A stretch of DNA of 64,000 bases from an uncultured Pelagibacteraceae bacterium (GCA_902582385.1 CACHRX010000002.1:1-64000), one strand, 5' to 3'; positions 1-10,403 are shown, counted from the stretch's first letter. Notes: generated by a model from the letters alone, not told the origin. Numbers and translations: made by a program.

Positions 1-1
1 G

Positions 2-184
2 TTTGCATTAAATAAAGCTACTCTTCCTTATTTAGTAAATATTGCAAATAAAGGATATCAAAAGGCACTTAGTGAAGATAAAAACTTTTTAGCAGGTTTA
101 AATATTTGTAAAGGAGAAATAACTTATAAAGCAGTAGCAGATGCTTTTGGGTATAAATATACCGATCCAAAACTTTTATTTTAA
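2..184 (+). CDS. ald: Alanine dehydrogenase, C-terminal fragment (truncated by window start)
   Basis: Open frame from position 2 reads FALNKATLPYLVNIANKGYQKALSEDKNFLAGLNICKGEITYKAVADAFGYKYTDPKLLF*, typical of the Ald C-terminus (TLPY...LANKG...GLN...G.V...AVA.A). Confidence 0.75.
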   Translation, partial: FALNKATLPYLVNIANKGYQKALSEDKNFLAGLNICKGEITYKAVADAFGYKYTDPKLLF

Positions 185-196
185 ATTTTTATTTAT

Positions 197-781
197 TTAA
201 CTTATTGCTTCATCTAAAGCATATTCAAGTCGGTCCTGCCCCCAAAAAATTTTGTCATTAACAACAAATGTTGGAGCCCCAAAAATATTTTTCTCAAATG
301 CAAGATTTGTTAGATCTTTTAATTCATCTTTCACTTTTTGATTATTAATATTTATATAAAACTCTTTTTTATTAATTCCACATTGATTCAAAATCTCATC
401 AACGTTATTTTCACTTAAGATATCTTTATTATTTTTCCAATATGCATCGAAACAGGTATCAAAAAATTTTTTTTTAAAATCTTTGTTTATTGAAATGTAA
501 CCCCGCATTAAATATAAAGAATTTATTGGAAATTTTTCATTCCATATAAACTCAATACTATTTTTGTTAGCCACCAACACACAGTCATTTCTCATGTTTT
601 TCATCTTTCTTTCATTAAATGCTGGAGCAGTTATCCCTCCTAGTTTGTGAAGGCCACCTAAGAGAATTGGTTTATAATTAATATTAAATTTATTTTCTTT
701 ATTTAAAAGACTTAACTTTTTGTAAGCTAAGTATGAATAAGGACTGATAAAATCAAAATAAAAATTAATTATCTTAGTCAT
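197..781 (-). CDS. 2-hydroxychromene-2-carboxylate isomerase / DsbA-like (GST kappa) family protein
   Basis: FYFDFISPYSYLAYKKL N-terminus and GAPTFVVNDKIFWGQDRLEYALDEA C-terminus typical of the family. Confidence 0.85.
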   Translation of the reverse strand: MTKIINFYFDFISPYSYLAYKKLSLLNKENKFNINYKPILLGGLHKLGGITAPAFNERKMKNMRNDCVLVANKNSIEFIWNEKFPINSLYLMRGYISINKDFKKKFFDTCFDAYWKNNKDILSENNVDEILNQCGINKKEFYININNQKVKDELKDLTNLAFEKNIFGAPTFVVNDKIFWGQDRLEYALDEAIS

Positions 782-1247
782 ACAAGTTTATGTTTTTTGC
801 ATAAAATATCCTTACTAACCAATAAATTAATAAACCTATAGGACCGATTAAGTATGTTACTACTAGAGGAATAGCTAAAAAAAATTTGTTTATTCCAAAT
901 TTTTGAGAGTCTTTAACTATCCATCCTCCTGCAAATAAGTTGATAGATATAAAATGTATCCAAAACATCATTATGTATAAATTGTCTTCAAATAGTCTTG
1001 AAAGTTCATTTAGACCTAAGTAAAGGTAAAAATTTACCTCAAAATCATAATTGGCAAGATAAGATTTATATAAAATAAAAACATATGCACCACTTAATAG
1101 AATTAAAGGAAAAATTGAGGTAACAAAAAATTTAGAGACATAAGATTGTGGAAAAAAAATTAATAATAACCAGAATGGTAATACTCCTAGGTTAATCCAC
1201 ATATAAAATGTCTCAATTGTAAAATAAGTAAAAATTTGTTCGATCAT
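774..1247 (-). CDS. ABA4-like (DUF4281) membrane protein
   Basis: Polytopic protein with FWIHFISINLFAGGWIVKDSQ...GPIGLLIYWLVR, resembling the ABA4-like family; overlaps the isomerase ORF. Confidence 0.65.
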   Translation of the reverse strand: MIEQIFTYFTIETFYMWINLGVLPFWLLLIFFPQSYVSKFFVTSIFPLILLSGAYVFILYKSYLANYDFEVNFYLYLGLNELSRLFEDNLYIMMFWIHFISINLFAGGWIVKDSQKFGINKFFLAIPLVVTYLIGPIGLLIYWLVRIFYAKNINLYD

Positions 1248-1273
1248 TTAAATATATTATATTAAATCACAGT

Positions 1274-1837
1274 ATGATTCCTATAAGAAATAGAAAAAAA
1301 ACACTCCAAGTTACTGTGGAAGAAATGCGGAATTTTGCATTAATATATGTTGAGAAGTATGCACCCTCAAAACAACAGCTTAAAACTTACCTATTAAAAA
1401 AATACATGAGAATCTCTGTTTCAGATATAAAAAAAAAAGATGTAAATAATTTAATTGATATAGTTTTGTCTGATTTACAAAAAAATAAATTTATAAATGA
1501 TAAATTTTATTCAGACAGTAAAGCTAAAAATATGGTTCATAGAGGCAACTCGATTAACAAAATAAGAAGTTATTTAGTTGGTAAAGGTATCAATCAAGAA
1601 TTTATTAATGAAACAATAACAAAAATTAAAGATAAAAATTCAGATCAAGATTTTTTTTCAGCAATAAAACTATGTAAAAAAAAAAGAATAGGACCTGCTA
1701 GAACTGAAGATAATAGAAAATTGTTTTATAAAAAGGATATATCTTTACTTGCGCGAAATGGTTTTGATTTTGAGACATCTAAAAAAGTAATGAATGTTGA
1801 GAAAGATGATTATATTAGAATCATAAATTTACTTTAA
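1274..1837 (+). CDS. recX: RecX family regulatory protein
   Basis: Three-helix repeat pattern, e.g. YAPSKQQLKTYLLKKY and DLQKNKFINDKFYSDSKAKNMVHRGNSINKIRSYLVGKGI. Confidence 0.75.
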   Translation: MIPIRNRKKTLQVTVEEMRNFALIYVEKYAPSKQQLKTYLLKKYMRISVSDIKKKDVNNLIDIVLSDLQKNKFINDKFYSDSKAKNMVHRGNSINKIRSYLVGKGINQEFINETITKIKDKNSDQDFFSAIKLCKKKRIGPARTEDNRKLFYKKDISLLARNGFDFETSKKVMNVEKDDYIRIINLL

Positions 1838-1975
1838 TTTTTTATCTTTTTTTTCTTGTTCTACCATATTATCGATTTTCATTTTCAGATAATTTCTTAC
1901 AAAAATAAAAGTTATTATTCCAAAAATAGTTACTGATATTAAGATTATTAAAATGATTCTTAATTGTTCATCCAT
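1829..1975 (-). CDS. Small single-TM protein (48 aa)
   Basis: Manually translated MDEQLRIILIILISVTIFGIITFIFVRNYLKMKIDNMVEQEKKDKKLK*; starts next to the cysQ-like stop; below the length cutoff of the ORF track. Confidence 0.4.
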   Translation of the reverse strand: MDEQLRIILIILISVTIFGIITFIFVRNYLKMKIDNMVEQEKKDKKLK

Positions 1976-2739
1976 TATTTTATTTTCTTACTTTTTATAA
2001 TTAAACTAGAATTTTCAAAATTTTTTTTTCCATATAGAATTTCATTATTTTCAAAATCGGTAACTGATCCCCCAACACCATTTACAATAGCATGCCCTGC
2101 AGCTATATCCCATTCATATGCTCTAGGTTCAGCAACATAACCATCAAATTCACCTGATGCAATAACACAAAATTTAAATGAACTTTTTATTTTAATATTT
2201 TTTTTAACACCAATTTTGTCATAAATTTTTTTTATTTCAGGTTTAATTTTATCAGAGTAGGAGACAAACGTTAAAGTATCATTTTTTTTTAAATTCAAAT
2301 TACTTAGATTAATAATTTTTCCATTACTCCTTTCAAAAGCTTTTCCTTTTCCATAAGAATAAAACATTCTCATTTTAGCAGGAGCATAAATTAATCCAGC
2401 AACTGGTTTATTATTGATAATCAAACCTGCATTGATAGTAAATTCTTCTAAATTATTTAAGTAATTATATGTCCCATCTATCGGGTCAATTAACCAAAAA
2501 TCTTTTAAATTCTTAATATTTTTATTTTTAGATGACTCCTCAGATATAATAGGTATATCGGGAGTTATTTGGGAAATTTTTTCTGAAATTAATCTATTAA
2601 TTTCTATATCTCCGTTAGTCACTGGCGTATTATCGGATTTAATCTCCTTTGTTAAACCATTATCTCTTAGCTTCAATGATAATGTTCCAGCGGTTAAAAA
2701 AGTATCAATTAAATCCTCAACAATTTTTTTTAAATTCAT
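1975..2739 (-). CDS. cysQ: 3'(2'),5'-bisphosphate nucleotidase / inositol monophosphatase family (CysQ-like)
   Basis: Motifs PIISEESS, FWLIDPIDGTYNY and YEWDIAAGHAIV. Confidence 0.85.
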   Translation of the reverse strand: MNLKKIVEDLIDTFLTAGTLSLKLRDNGLTKEIKSDNTPVTNGDIEINRLISEKISQITPDIPIISEESSKNKNIKNLKDFWLIDPIDGTYNYLNNLEEFTINAGLIINNKPVAGLIYAPAKMRMFYSYGKGKAFERSNGKIINLSNLNLKKNDTLTFVSYSDKIKPEIKKIYDKIGVKKNIKIKSSFKFCVIASGEFDGYVAEPRAYEWDIAAGHAIVNGVGGSVTDFENNEILYGKKNFENSSLIIKSKKIK

Positions 2740-2745
2740 TATTAA

Positions 2746-2913
2746 TTAACCAACTTTTCTTAATTCAATATTTTTTGCATTAATCACTTTTTTACCGGCA
2801 TTTTCAAAATTTACAGTGACTTTTTCGTTAATAATAGATTGTACTTGGCCAATTCCCCATTCTTTGTTTTCTGGATTAGTGACTTTGTCACCTGGTTCAT
2901 AATCTAAAATCAT
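2746..2913 (-). CDS. Small DUF3553-like protein (55 aa)
   Basis: Manually translated [55 protein letters not shown]; resembles the DUF3553 fold (GD.V.NP...WG.GQVQS). Confidence 0.65.
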   Translation of the reverse strand: MILDYEPGDKVTNPENKEWGIGQVQSIINEKVTVNFENAGKKVINAKNIELRKVG

Positions 2914-2954
2914 TTAATTTAACTTATATTGGAAATAAGTATAAATATCACCAT

Positions 2955-4073
2955 ATGAATAAAGAATTAAATTCAATTGGAATTGATAAAAATCCGTCAG
3001 ACACAAAGATAGTTGTTGCTATGTCTGGAGGTGTCGACTCTTCTACTGTTGCTGGAATAATGAAGAAAGAGGGCTTCAAAGTAATTGGTATAACATTAAA
3101 GCTTTATGATGACGGCAAAGAAGTCGCTGCGTCCAAGCAATGTTGTTCTGGTCAAGATATAATGGATGCAAAAAGAGTAGCAAATAAACTAAACATAGAG
3201 CATAAAATTTTATACTATCAAGATAAGTTTAGACAGGGAGTAATTGATAATTTTGTTGAAAGTTATTTAAAAGGAGAAACTCCAATTCCATGTGTTCAAT
3301 GCAATCAAACTGTAAAATTTAAAGACTTATATGAAGTTTCGAAAGATCTTAATGCAGATGCTTTGGTCACAGGTCATTATGTTAAAAGTATTACAAAAAA
3401 TAATAAAACAAACATGTATAAAGCCTTAGATGAAAATAGAGATCAAAGTTATTTTTTATTTAACACAACTCGTAAACAACTTGATTATTTAAGATTTCCA
3501 TTAGGAGGTATGCTTAAAGAAAAAACAAGAGAGATTGCAAAAAATCTTGATTTAAATGTTGCGGAAAAACCTGACAGTCAAGATATATGTTTTGTTCCAA
3601 ATGGAGATTATGCTTCCGTAATTAGAAAATTTAGACCTGAGTCATTTCAAAAAGGAAATATTAAAAATATAAATGGAAATGTAATTGGAGTGCATGATGG
3701 TATCATAAACTTCACTATTGGACAGAGAAAAGGTATCAAAGTTTCTGATAAAGAGGCTCTATACGTTCTTAATATAGATTCAGATAAAAATGAGATAATT
3801 GTCGGGCCTAAAAAAAATCTTGGAAAAAAAAATATATACTTAAGAGACTTAAATTTATTGTGTGATAAAAAAGATTTAGATCAAAGTATTTATGTTAAAG
3901 TAAGATCTACTGGAAATCTTTTAAAGGCAAAAGTTGATTTAATTGAAAATAATCATGCCCATGTAAATTTAGTTAAACCTGAAGATGGTATATCACCTGG
4001 ACAAGCTTGCGTTTTTTATAAAAAAGACCAATTTGGCCATAAGGTTCTTGGTGGTGGATGGATAAAGGGATAA
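2955..4073 (+). CDS. mnmA: tRNA 2-thiouridine(34) synthase MnmA
   Basis: [21 protein letters not shown]-loop, [44 protein letters not shown]. Confidence 0.95.
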   Translation: MNKELNSIGIDKNPSDTKIVVAMSGGVDSSTVAGIMKKEGFKVIGITLKLYDDGKEVAASKQCCSGQDIMDAKRVANKLNIEHKILYYQDKFRQGVIDNFVESYLKGETPIPCVQCNQTVKFKDLYEVSKDLNADALVTGHYVKSITKNNKTNMYKALDENRDQSYFLFNTTRKQLDYLRFPLGGMLKEKTREIAKNLDLNVAEKPDSQDICFVPNGDYASVIRKFRPESFQKGNIKNINGNVIGVHDGIINFTIGQRKGIKVSDKEALYVLNIDSDKNEIIVGPKKNLGKKNIYLRDLNLLCDKKDLDQSIYVKVRSTGNLLKAKVDLIENNHAHVNLVKPEDGISPGQACVFYKKDQFGHKVLGGGWIKG

Positions 4074-4092
4074 AAATAATATAAAAGAGAAA

Positions 4093-4176
4093 TTATTTTT
4101 TTTTATTTTTTCTTTTAGCTCTTCTTTTTTTTGAGCCTTGTTTTCTTCGACCTCTATGCTTTTTTGGGTAACTCAT
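4093..4176 (-). CDS. Very small basic protein (27 aa)
   Basis: ATG to TAA frame MSYPKKHRGRRKQGSKKRRAKRKNKKK*; coding status uncertain because of low complexity. Confidence 0.4.
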   Translation of the reverse strand: MSYPKKHRGRRKQGSKKRRAKRKNKKK

Positions 4177-4252
4177 TTGCTCCTATATTATTAATTTTAT
4201 TGAAATTGTTATTGGGATATAGCATTCTCTTTTATAGTTATCAAATTTATTT

Positions 4253-5428
4253 ATGTCTAAATCTTTTAAGACTTTCCTAAAGCATACAGCTAAGGATTTT
4301 CATAATCAATCTGTAAATCCACCAGTTGTGAGAGCTTCAACAATAATTTTTAAGTCTATGCAACATATTAGAAAGACACAAATAAAAGCTAAAAAATACC
4401 CTACGGGTGGCCACTATGATTATGGAAGACAAGGAACTTCAACAACTTATATACTCCAAAAAATACTTACCAAACTTGAGGAATGTTATCATGTTTTTAC
4501 TACACCAACAGGTTTTGGTTCAGTTTTTTTATCTATATTTAGTGTTGTTAGACCTGGAGATGAAATGATAATAGCAGATCCAGTTTACAGTCCTACAAGA
4601 ATTTTAACTCAAAACTTTTTAAAAGAATTTAACATTAAAACAATTTTTTATAATCCACTTGATTTAAAAACTTTACAAAAAAATATAAGTAAAAAAACTA
4701 AATTAATTTTTGTTGAAAATCCAGGAAGTAATTCTTTTGAATTTCAAGATTTAGGGAAAATAATATCGATTGCAAAAAAAAATAAGATTTTAACTGCTAT
4801 TGATAATACTTGGGCAACACCCTATTATTTCAAGCCAATTAAATTTGGTTTTGATATGTCCATAGTATCTGCTACCAAATATTATTCAGGACATTCAGAC
4901 GTAATGGGTGGTAGTTTAGCTGTTAATAAAAAAGTTTTTAATAAAGTAAAAGCCGCAGAAAAAATCACTGGTTTGAGATTAGGACCCGATGATGCATACT
5001 TGATTACTAGAGGTTTAAGAACTCTTGATATCAGATTAGATAGACATAGAGAGAATGCAAAAAAAATTGCAGACTTTTTATCTAAAAACAAAAAAATTAA
5101 ATTACTTTATCCTTATAAAAAAGACTCTTACAATTTTAGGATGTGGAAAAAATATTATTCTGGTGCTTCAGGATTAATGGGTTTAAAAATTAAAGCAAAA
5201 AATATAAATTCTGTTAGAAAATTTGTAAATTCGCTTAAACTTTTTGGCTATGGGTATAGCTGGGGTGGTTTTGAAAGTTTAGTTTTACATCAGGAGTTTA
5301 GAGAAACTGGAAATAGAACTTATATGAATTTGGCAAATGATGAACATTTAGTTAGATTTCATATTGGCTTAGAAGATCCTAGTGACCTTATTGCAGATAT
5401 TAGGCAAGCCCTCAAACATTTAAAATAA
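4253..5428 (+). CDS. metC: Cystathionine beta-lyase / Cys-Met metabolism PLP enzyme
   Basis: TKYYSGHSDVMGGSL PLP-lysine motif, YDYGRQGTSTTYILQ, SWGGFESLV. Confidence 0.9.
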   Translation: MSKSFKTFLKHTAKDFHNQSVNPPVVRASTIIFKSMQHIRKTQIKAKKYPTGGHYDYGRQGTSTTYILQKILTKLEECYHVFTTPTGFGSVFLSIFSVVRPGDEMIIADPVYSPTRILTQNFLKEFNIKTIFYNPLDLKTLQKNISKKTKLIFVENPGSNSFEFQDLGKIISIAKKNKILTAIDNTWATPYYFKPIKFGFDMSIVSATKYYSGHSDVMGGSLAVNKKVFNKVKAAEKITGLRLGPDDAYLITRGLRTLDIRLDRHRENAKKIADFLSKNKKIKLLYPYKKDSYNFRMWKKYYSGASGLMGLKIKAKNINSVRKFVNSLKLFGYGYSWGGFESLVLHQEFRETGNRTYMNLANDEHLVRFHIGLEDPSDLIADIRQALKHLK

Positions 5429-5434
5429 TAAATT

Positions 5435-6655
5435 ATGTCCTCAGAAAAATTTATAAGAAACAAAACTGCATTAATAACTTTGATTGCTGCCAGTGCCGTT
5501 GTTTTAATTTCATTAGGAGTTAGACAAACTTTTGGAATGTTTTTTATGGACTTTAAAGATGATTTAGGAATTACCTTAACCCAATCAGGACTATCAATTG
5601 GAATTCAAATGTTAATGTGGGGATTAACTGGTCCTATATTCGGTGCAATAGCTGATAAGTATGGTGGACATAAAGCGATTGCATTAGCATTTCTTTTTTT
5701 TATAGCAGGTGTTTATTTTTTATATGCAGGCCCTAATACTGGAATTTTTTTTCAAATAGATATGGGAGTTTTAATAGGAATTGGTCTAGGGGGAACAGCG
5801 ATCAGTATTCCAATGTCGATAGTTGGAAAACATTTTCCACTATCAAATAGAACAATTGCAATGAGTATAGTTACAGCAGTTGGATCTTTTGGATATTTTT
5901 TATCTCCAATATTAACTCAATATTCTTTAACAGAAAACGGTTGGGAGATAACATTATTATCATTTTTAGTAGCTTTAGTTATTGGATTAGGTATTTCATT
6001 TTTTGTTAGATCACCTTCATTAGAACAAACTATTGAAAAACCAAATACTCAAAGCTTGTCTGATGCTATTAAGGAGGCGTTTGGAACAAAAAGTTATATT
6101 TTGTTAGTTTCTGGTTTTTTTGTATGTGGTTTTCATATAACTCTAGTAGGTACACATGTTCCAACCTACGTAATAGATCGTGGATTAGAAAGCTGGACTG
6201 CTGCAGCAATTTTATCTTTAATTGGATTATTCAATATTTTTGGTTCACTTTGTAGTGGTTATCTATCAACAAAAATGAGTAAGAAGATAATATTAAGTAC
6301 AATCTATAGCCTTAGAGGAATATCAATTATTTTATTCATATTTTTACCAGCTAGTAATATCAATTCTTTTATTTTTGGAGCAAGTTTTGGTTTCTTATGG
6401 CTATCAACTGTACCTGCAACAAGTGGAATAGTTGCACATATGTTTGGTACAAAATACTTAGGACTTTTATACGGTATCGTATTTTTAAGCCACCAAATAG
6501 GATCATTTTTTGGAGCATATCTTGGGGGTTTATTCCACGATCTTTATGGGTCATATGATTACGCGTGGTATTTAGCAATTGCTTTATCTGTCTTTGCAGC
6601 AATAATTCATTTACCAATAAAAGAACAACCGGTTTTAAGATTAAAAACAGAATAA
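5435..6655 (+). CDS. MFS transporter
   Basis: 12-TM-like hydrophobic pattern, RQTFGMFF...GLTGPIFGAIADKYGGHKAIA. Confidence 0.85.
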   Translation: MSSEKFIRNKTALITLIAASAVVLISLGVRQTFGMFFMDFKDDLGITLTQSGLSIGIQMLMWGLTGPIFGAIADKYGGHKAIALAFLFFIAGVYFLYAGPNTGIFFQIDMGVLIGIGLGGTAISIPMSIVGKHFPLSNRTIAMSIVTAVGSFGYFLSPILTQYSLTENGWEITLLSFLVALVIGLGISFFVRSPSLEQTIEKPNTQSLSDAIKEAFGTKSYILLVSGFFVCGFHITLVGTHVPTYVIDRGLESWTAAAILSLIGLFNIFGSLCSGYLSTKMSKKIILSTIYSLRGISIILFIFLPASNINSFIFGASFGFLWLSTVPATSGIVAHMFGTKYLGLLYGIVFLSHQIGSFFGAYLGGLFHDLYGSYDYAWYLAIALSVFAAIIHLPIKEQPVLRLKTE

Positions 6656-6656
6656 A

Positions 6657-7817
6657 TTGAGTAAAGAAAATCAACTTAAAGAGATTCATACATCTGGTAA
6701 AGCTTACGCCATATATAAATCAATAAATGGGTTTAATTTATATACAGACTTTTCAAAAAAGATTACTTTAAATAACAAAAATGTCTCTGGTTTTTTAAAT
6801 AAGAAAAGAGTTAGTAAAAAACCTCAAGAGACAGATTTATTTATTGGTTTTTTTGGATATGAATTATTAAATAATTTAATTGGAATTAAAGTTCCAAAAC
6901 AAAAAAGTATGAATTTTCCAAAAGGAATATTCTATAAACCAGAAAAAAAAATAAGCTATTCTAACAATCTAGTCAATTATAGGATTGATAAAGTCAGACT
7001 GAAAAAAAAATTTAAGATTAATATTAATAGAAAATCCTATACAAAAATTTTTAATAAATTTAAAAAAAAAATCAAAAGTGGTGAAACTTACCAAATTAAG
7101 ATCTGCACAAAATATAAACTCAAATCTGCAATTGACCCATTAGATTTTTTTTGTAGACTTTCAAAAACAAATTTAGCTCCTGAAGCTTTTATGATCAGAG
7201 ACAAAGATTATTCCATTATTAGTTGTTCACCTGAAAATTTGATAACCAAAAAAGGGTCTTTAATTACTACCAAGCCTATAGCCGGGACAGTTAGAAAAAA
7301 TAAAAGAATGAATAAAATTAAAGCCTTAAATTATTTTAGAAACAATCTTAAAGAAACCAAAGAACATAATATGATTGTAGACATGGAAAGAAGTGATATG
7401 TCTCGGATCTGTAAAGTCGGTACTGTTAAGCTATCTAAGGAAAAAGCTGTCGAAGAATATAAAGATCTTTTTCATTATGTTAGTTTAATCAAAGGTAAAG
7501 TTAAAAAGAACATTAAAAATATAGATATAATTAAAGCAATGATGCCAGGGGGGTCAGTAATTGGTTGTCCAAAAATTAGCACTCTTAATCTTCTCAATAA
7601 TCAAGAAAAAGAAAATAGAAATATTTATACAGGAAGTTTTGGGTATCTAAAGTTTAATGGAGATATGAAATTTAATATTATTATAAGATCAATTTTAAAC
7701 TATAAAAATATTTCTGAAATCTCTGTAGCATCAGGTGTTGTTGTTGATAGTAATGCAAAGCATGAATTTGGTGAAAATTTTATTAAAGCAAAAGCATTAA
7801 TCGATCTCTTTAAATGA
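6657..7817 (+). CDS. pabB: Aminodeoxychorismate / anthranilate synthase component I
   Basis: GETYQIKICTKYKL, SCSPENLI, TKPIAGTVRKNK, HNMIVDMERSDMSRICKVGTV, MMPGGSVIGCPKI; TTG start; followed by a PabA-like amidotransferase. Confidence 0.88.
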   Translation: MSKENQLKEIHTSGKAYAIYKSINGFNLYTDFSKKITLNNKNVSGFLNKKRVSKKPQETDLFIGFFGYELLNNLIGIKVPKQKSMNFPKGIFYKPEKKISYSNNLVNYRIDKVRLKKKFKININRKSYTKIFNKFKKKIKSGETYQIKICTKYKLKSAIDPLDFFCRLSKTNLAPEAFMIRDKDYSIISCSPENLITKKGSLITTKPIAGTVRKNKRMNKIKALNYFRNNLKETKEHNMIVDMERSDMSRICKVGTVKLSKEKAVEEYKDLFHYVSLIKGKVKKNIKNIDIIKAMMPGGSVIGCPKISTLNLLNNQEKENRNIYTGSFGYLKFNGDMKFNIIIRSILNYKNISEISVASGVVVDSNAKHEFGENFIKAKALIDLFK

Positions 7818-8371
7818 TTTACGTAATTGACCACAAAGATTCTTTTACACACAATGTTGTTCATCAATTTTCATTATTTGATGAAGTTAAATGTGATAAC
7901 TACAACAATGTTGATAAAACAAAACTAAATAAAGCAAAGGTAATTGTTTTTTCACCTGGTCCAGGAAATCCTAAAAATTATCCCTTAACCTCTAAGATCT
8001 ATAATCAATTTAAGGGTAAAAAGAAAATAATTGGTATTTGTTTGGGATTTCAGCAGATATTATTTTGTGAAGGTGCACAAATTGTCGAACAAAATAAAAT
8101 TTATCATGGTTATCAATCTAGTATTAAGGTCAATAGTAAAAATTCATTATTTAAAAAAAATCAAATATTTAAAGTTGGTCGTTATCATTCTTTAAAATTA
8201 AAAGAACCTTTTAAAATTAAAGATTTTGAGATAACTATGAGATGCTTAGAATCAAAAGTAGCTATGGCTTTTGAAAATAATAAGGATAAAATTTATGGAT
8301 TTCAATTTCACCCAGAGTCATTTTTAACAAACAATGGTAACTTTCTTATTAAAAAAATCTTATCGTCTTAA
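7814..8371 (+). CDS. pabA: Glutamine amidotransferase, aminodeoxychorismate synthase component II
   Basis: DHKDSFTHNVVHQF, FSPGPGNP, GICLGFQQI, FQFHPES; ATGA overlap with pabB. Confidence 0.9.
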   Translation: MIYVIDHKDSFTHNVVHQFSLFDEVKCDNYNNVDKTKLNKAKVIVFSPGPGNPKNYPLTSKIYNQFKGKKKIIGICLGFQQILFCEGAQIVEQNKIYHGYQSSIKVNSKNSLFKKNQIFKVGRYHSLKLKEPFKIKDFEITMRCLESKVAMAFENNKDKIYGFQFHPESFLTNNGNFLIKKILSS

Positions 8372-9110
8372 AGATCTTAAACAAATAGATTTTAAAGATT
8401 TATGGGGCGATCATGGAATCTTTACAACTATGTGGATTTTTGGCAAGCCACCCAAGATTTTATTTTTTAAAAATCATTTATCCAATCTTCTCAAATCTTT
8501 AAAAAAATATAAAATAAATAAGAGATTTATTAAGAATAATATTCTTCAAATATTAAATAAAAATTTATCCAAAAAAAAAAATTATAATCATTTACTCAGA
8601 ATTGCTATTAATAAAAATACTATATCAATATCTTTAAGAAAACGCTTAATTCCAAAATTAAATTTTAATTTAAAACTTGTAAATCTTAGAAGAGAAAGAC
8701 CTCAATTTAAAAATTTAAAATATAAAAAAATATTATCTCATTTATCTAAAATGAATAATACTAAATCTGATATAGGTCTTGTTTTTAATAAGAAACTTTT
8801 CGAAACTGGCACCTCTAATCTTTTGTTTATTAGTAATGATAAAATTTTTACACCAAAAAAAGATTATTATGAGGGGATCACATATAAATTTTTTAAATCC
8901 AAAGTTAAGAAAATTTATAAAAAGGAAATTTTTGTAAAAGAACTAAAGAAATTTGATGAAATATTATTAATTGGTTCTGGCAAAGGTGTAACCTCAGTCA
9001 AGACAATTAGTCAAATTGGTTGGAAAAGGAAAAATTTAAAATATTACTATATATTTTTAAAATATTACCGTTCAGCTATCAGAAATTCTAATTTGTATAG
9101 GTTTAGTTAA
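8334..9110 (+). CDS. pabC: Aminotransferase class IV, probable 4-amino-4-deoxychorismate lyase
   Basis: FNKKLFETGTSNLLFI and context after pabB/pabA. Start uncertain: the ORF-track start overlaps pabA by 38 nt. Confidence 0.7.
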   Translation: MVTFLLKKSYRLKDLKQIDFKDLWGDHGIFTTMWIFGKPPKILFFKNHLSNLLKSLKKYKINKRFIKNNILQILNKNLSKKKNYNHLLRIAINKNTISISLRKRLIPKLNFNLKLVNLRRERPQFKNLKYKKILSHLSKMNNTKSDIGLVFNKKLFETGTSNLLFISNDKIFTPKKDYYEGITYKFFKSKVKKIYKKEIFVKELKKFDEILLIGSGKGVTSVKTISQIGWKRKNLKYYYIFLKYYRSAIRNSNLYRFS

Positions 9111-9508
9111 TGAAAGATCCAAATAACCCATGTTTATTCTGTAATAATGAAAAGAGTGGTTTTACTATTCAGAATAAATTAGCTTATGCAAGTTATGACA
9201 CCTATCCTGTTTCAAAATATCATTGTCTGATAATACCCAAAAGACATATAAAAGATTTTTTTGAATTAACTAATGAAGAATTGGTAGCTTGTAACGATCT
9301 TATTAGGAAAGTTAAAGATGAAGTAATAAAAAAAGATCCAAATATTGACGGTTTTAATCTTGGAACAAATATAGGTAGGGTTTCAGGTCAATCTATTTTA
9401 CATTGCCATTTTCATTTGATTCCTCGAAGGTTAGGAGATGTCGAGAATCCTCAAGGGGGTGTAAGATCAGTTATTCCCAATAAGCAACACTACAAAAGAA
9501 AAAAATAG
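9110..9508 (+). CDS. HIT family protein
   Basis: CLFC...YPVSKYHCLIIPKRHIKDFFEL and HCHFHLIPR histidine triad. Confidence 0.92.
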   Translation: MKDPNNPCLFCNNEKSGFTIQNKLAYASYDTYPVSKYHCLIIPKRHIKDFFELTNEELVACNDLIRKVKDEVIKKDPNIDGFNLGTNIGRVSGQSILHCHFHLIPRRLGDVENPQGGVRSVIPNKQHYKRKK

Positions 9509-9521
9509 GCTGTTATTAAAG

Positions 9522-9560
9522 GTTAATTGCGATGAGTTAGCAATTGAACTATTTTTTTAA
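9522..9560 (+). terminator. Putative hairpin plus T-rich tract after the HIT gene / upstream of aprM
   Basis: GTTAATTGC-loop-GCAATTGAAC (one bulge) followed by TATTTTTTTAAA; could also be 5'UTR structure. Confidence 0.3.
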
Positions 9561-9608
9561 ATAGATTAGAAACTTTAAGATTAGAATAAAAACTAACATA
9601 AGGCGGAC

Positions 9609-10403
9609 ATGTTTAATACAAACCCATTTTCTGTTTTAGCAGAAACAATTCCCCCTATAGCAATGCAGGGCTTTATAGTTGCAATGATAGTTTTAATAGC
9701 CCTTGGTACAATTATTCAAATGATACACCATAAAAATCTTACATATTTTTTCAATAATGCAAAAAAAGCAAAATTATCTGCCACTAAACAATTAGGCTTA
9801 GGAGAAAAAACATCGATTATTGCAAAAACAACAGTTGTTGATATTGGCACAACATCTGAACTTGGTTTTGGCAAAAGAAGGCTAGCTCATGTACTTGGAA
9901 TGTATGGAACAATTTTATTTTGGGTTTCATCGGGTATTTTAGTTTTTTGTTATACTGGAATTGGAAAATCTAATTCAGAAATGTGGTCTATTCTTTGGCA
10001 CACAGGAGCAATTTTAACTTGTTTAGGTGGTTATTGGTTCTGGTTTTTTTTAAGAGTTGATGTTTCAGCTGAAGCACATCCTTGGTACAGAATTATTAAA
10101 GCTGATTTGTTTGTATTGGCTTTGTTAGCTTGTGCAACTTTTGGTTTAGCGTGGTCATACACTCAATTTGGTGGACAAGTAGGTTTGTCATATTTGTTTT
10201 TTACTTTATTTGTAGCAGCCAACTTAATTTTATTTGGAGGAGTATATTGGTCAAAATTTGCTCATATGTTTTATAAACCAGGGGCTGCTATACAAAAAAA
10301 TTTAGCAGAAGCTGATGGTTCAAGGGATAACCTTCCACCTCCAGCAGATGCACCTGAACAATTTGGCCTAGGTATAAAAAGAGAAGAGCCAAAACATTAT
10401 TAA
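9609..10403 (+). CDS. aprM: Adenylylsulfate reductase-associated membrane anchor (AprM-like)
   Basis: Multi-TM protein with conserved His residues directly upstream of aprB-aprA; GFGKRRLAHVLGMYGTILFWVSSGILVF. Confidence 0.82.
   Translation: MFNTNPFSVLAETIPPIAMQGFIVAMIVLIALGTIIQMIHHKNLTYFFNNAKKAKLSATKQLGLGEKTSIIAKTTVVDIGTTSELGFGKRRLAHVLGMYGTILFWVSSGILVFCYTGIGKSNSEMWSILWHTGAILTCLGGYWFWFFLRVDVSAEAHPWYRIIKADLFVLALLACATFGLAWSYTQFGGQVGLSYLFFTLFVAANLILFGGVYWSKFAHMFYKPGAAIQKNLAEADGSRDNLPPPADAPEQFGLGIKREEPKHY

Noticed and set aside
4882-5091. Antisense 69-aa ORF within metC
   Set aside because: Lies fully opposite a well-supported CDS with no recognisable domain; shadow ORF.
6369-6689. Antisense 106-aa ORF over MFS 3' end and pabB start
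   Set aside because: Opposite strong coding sequence, low-complexity translation.
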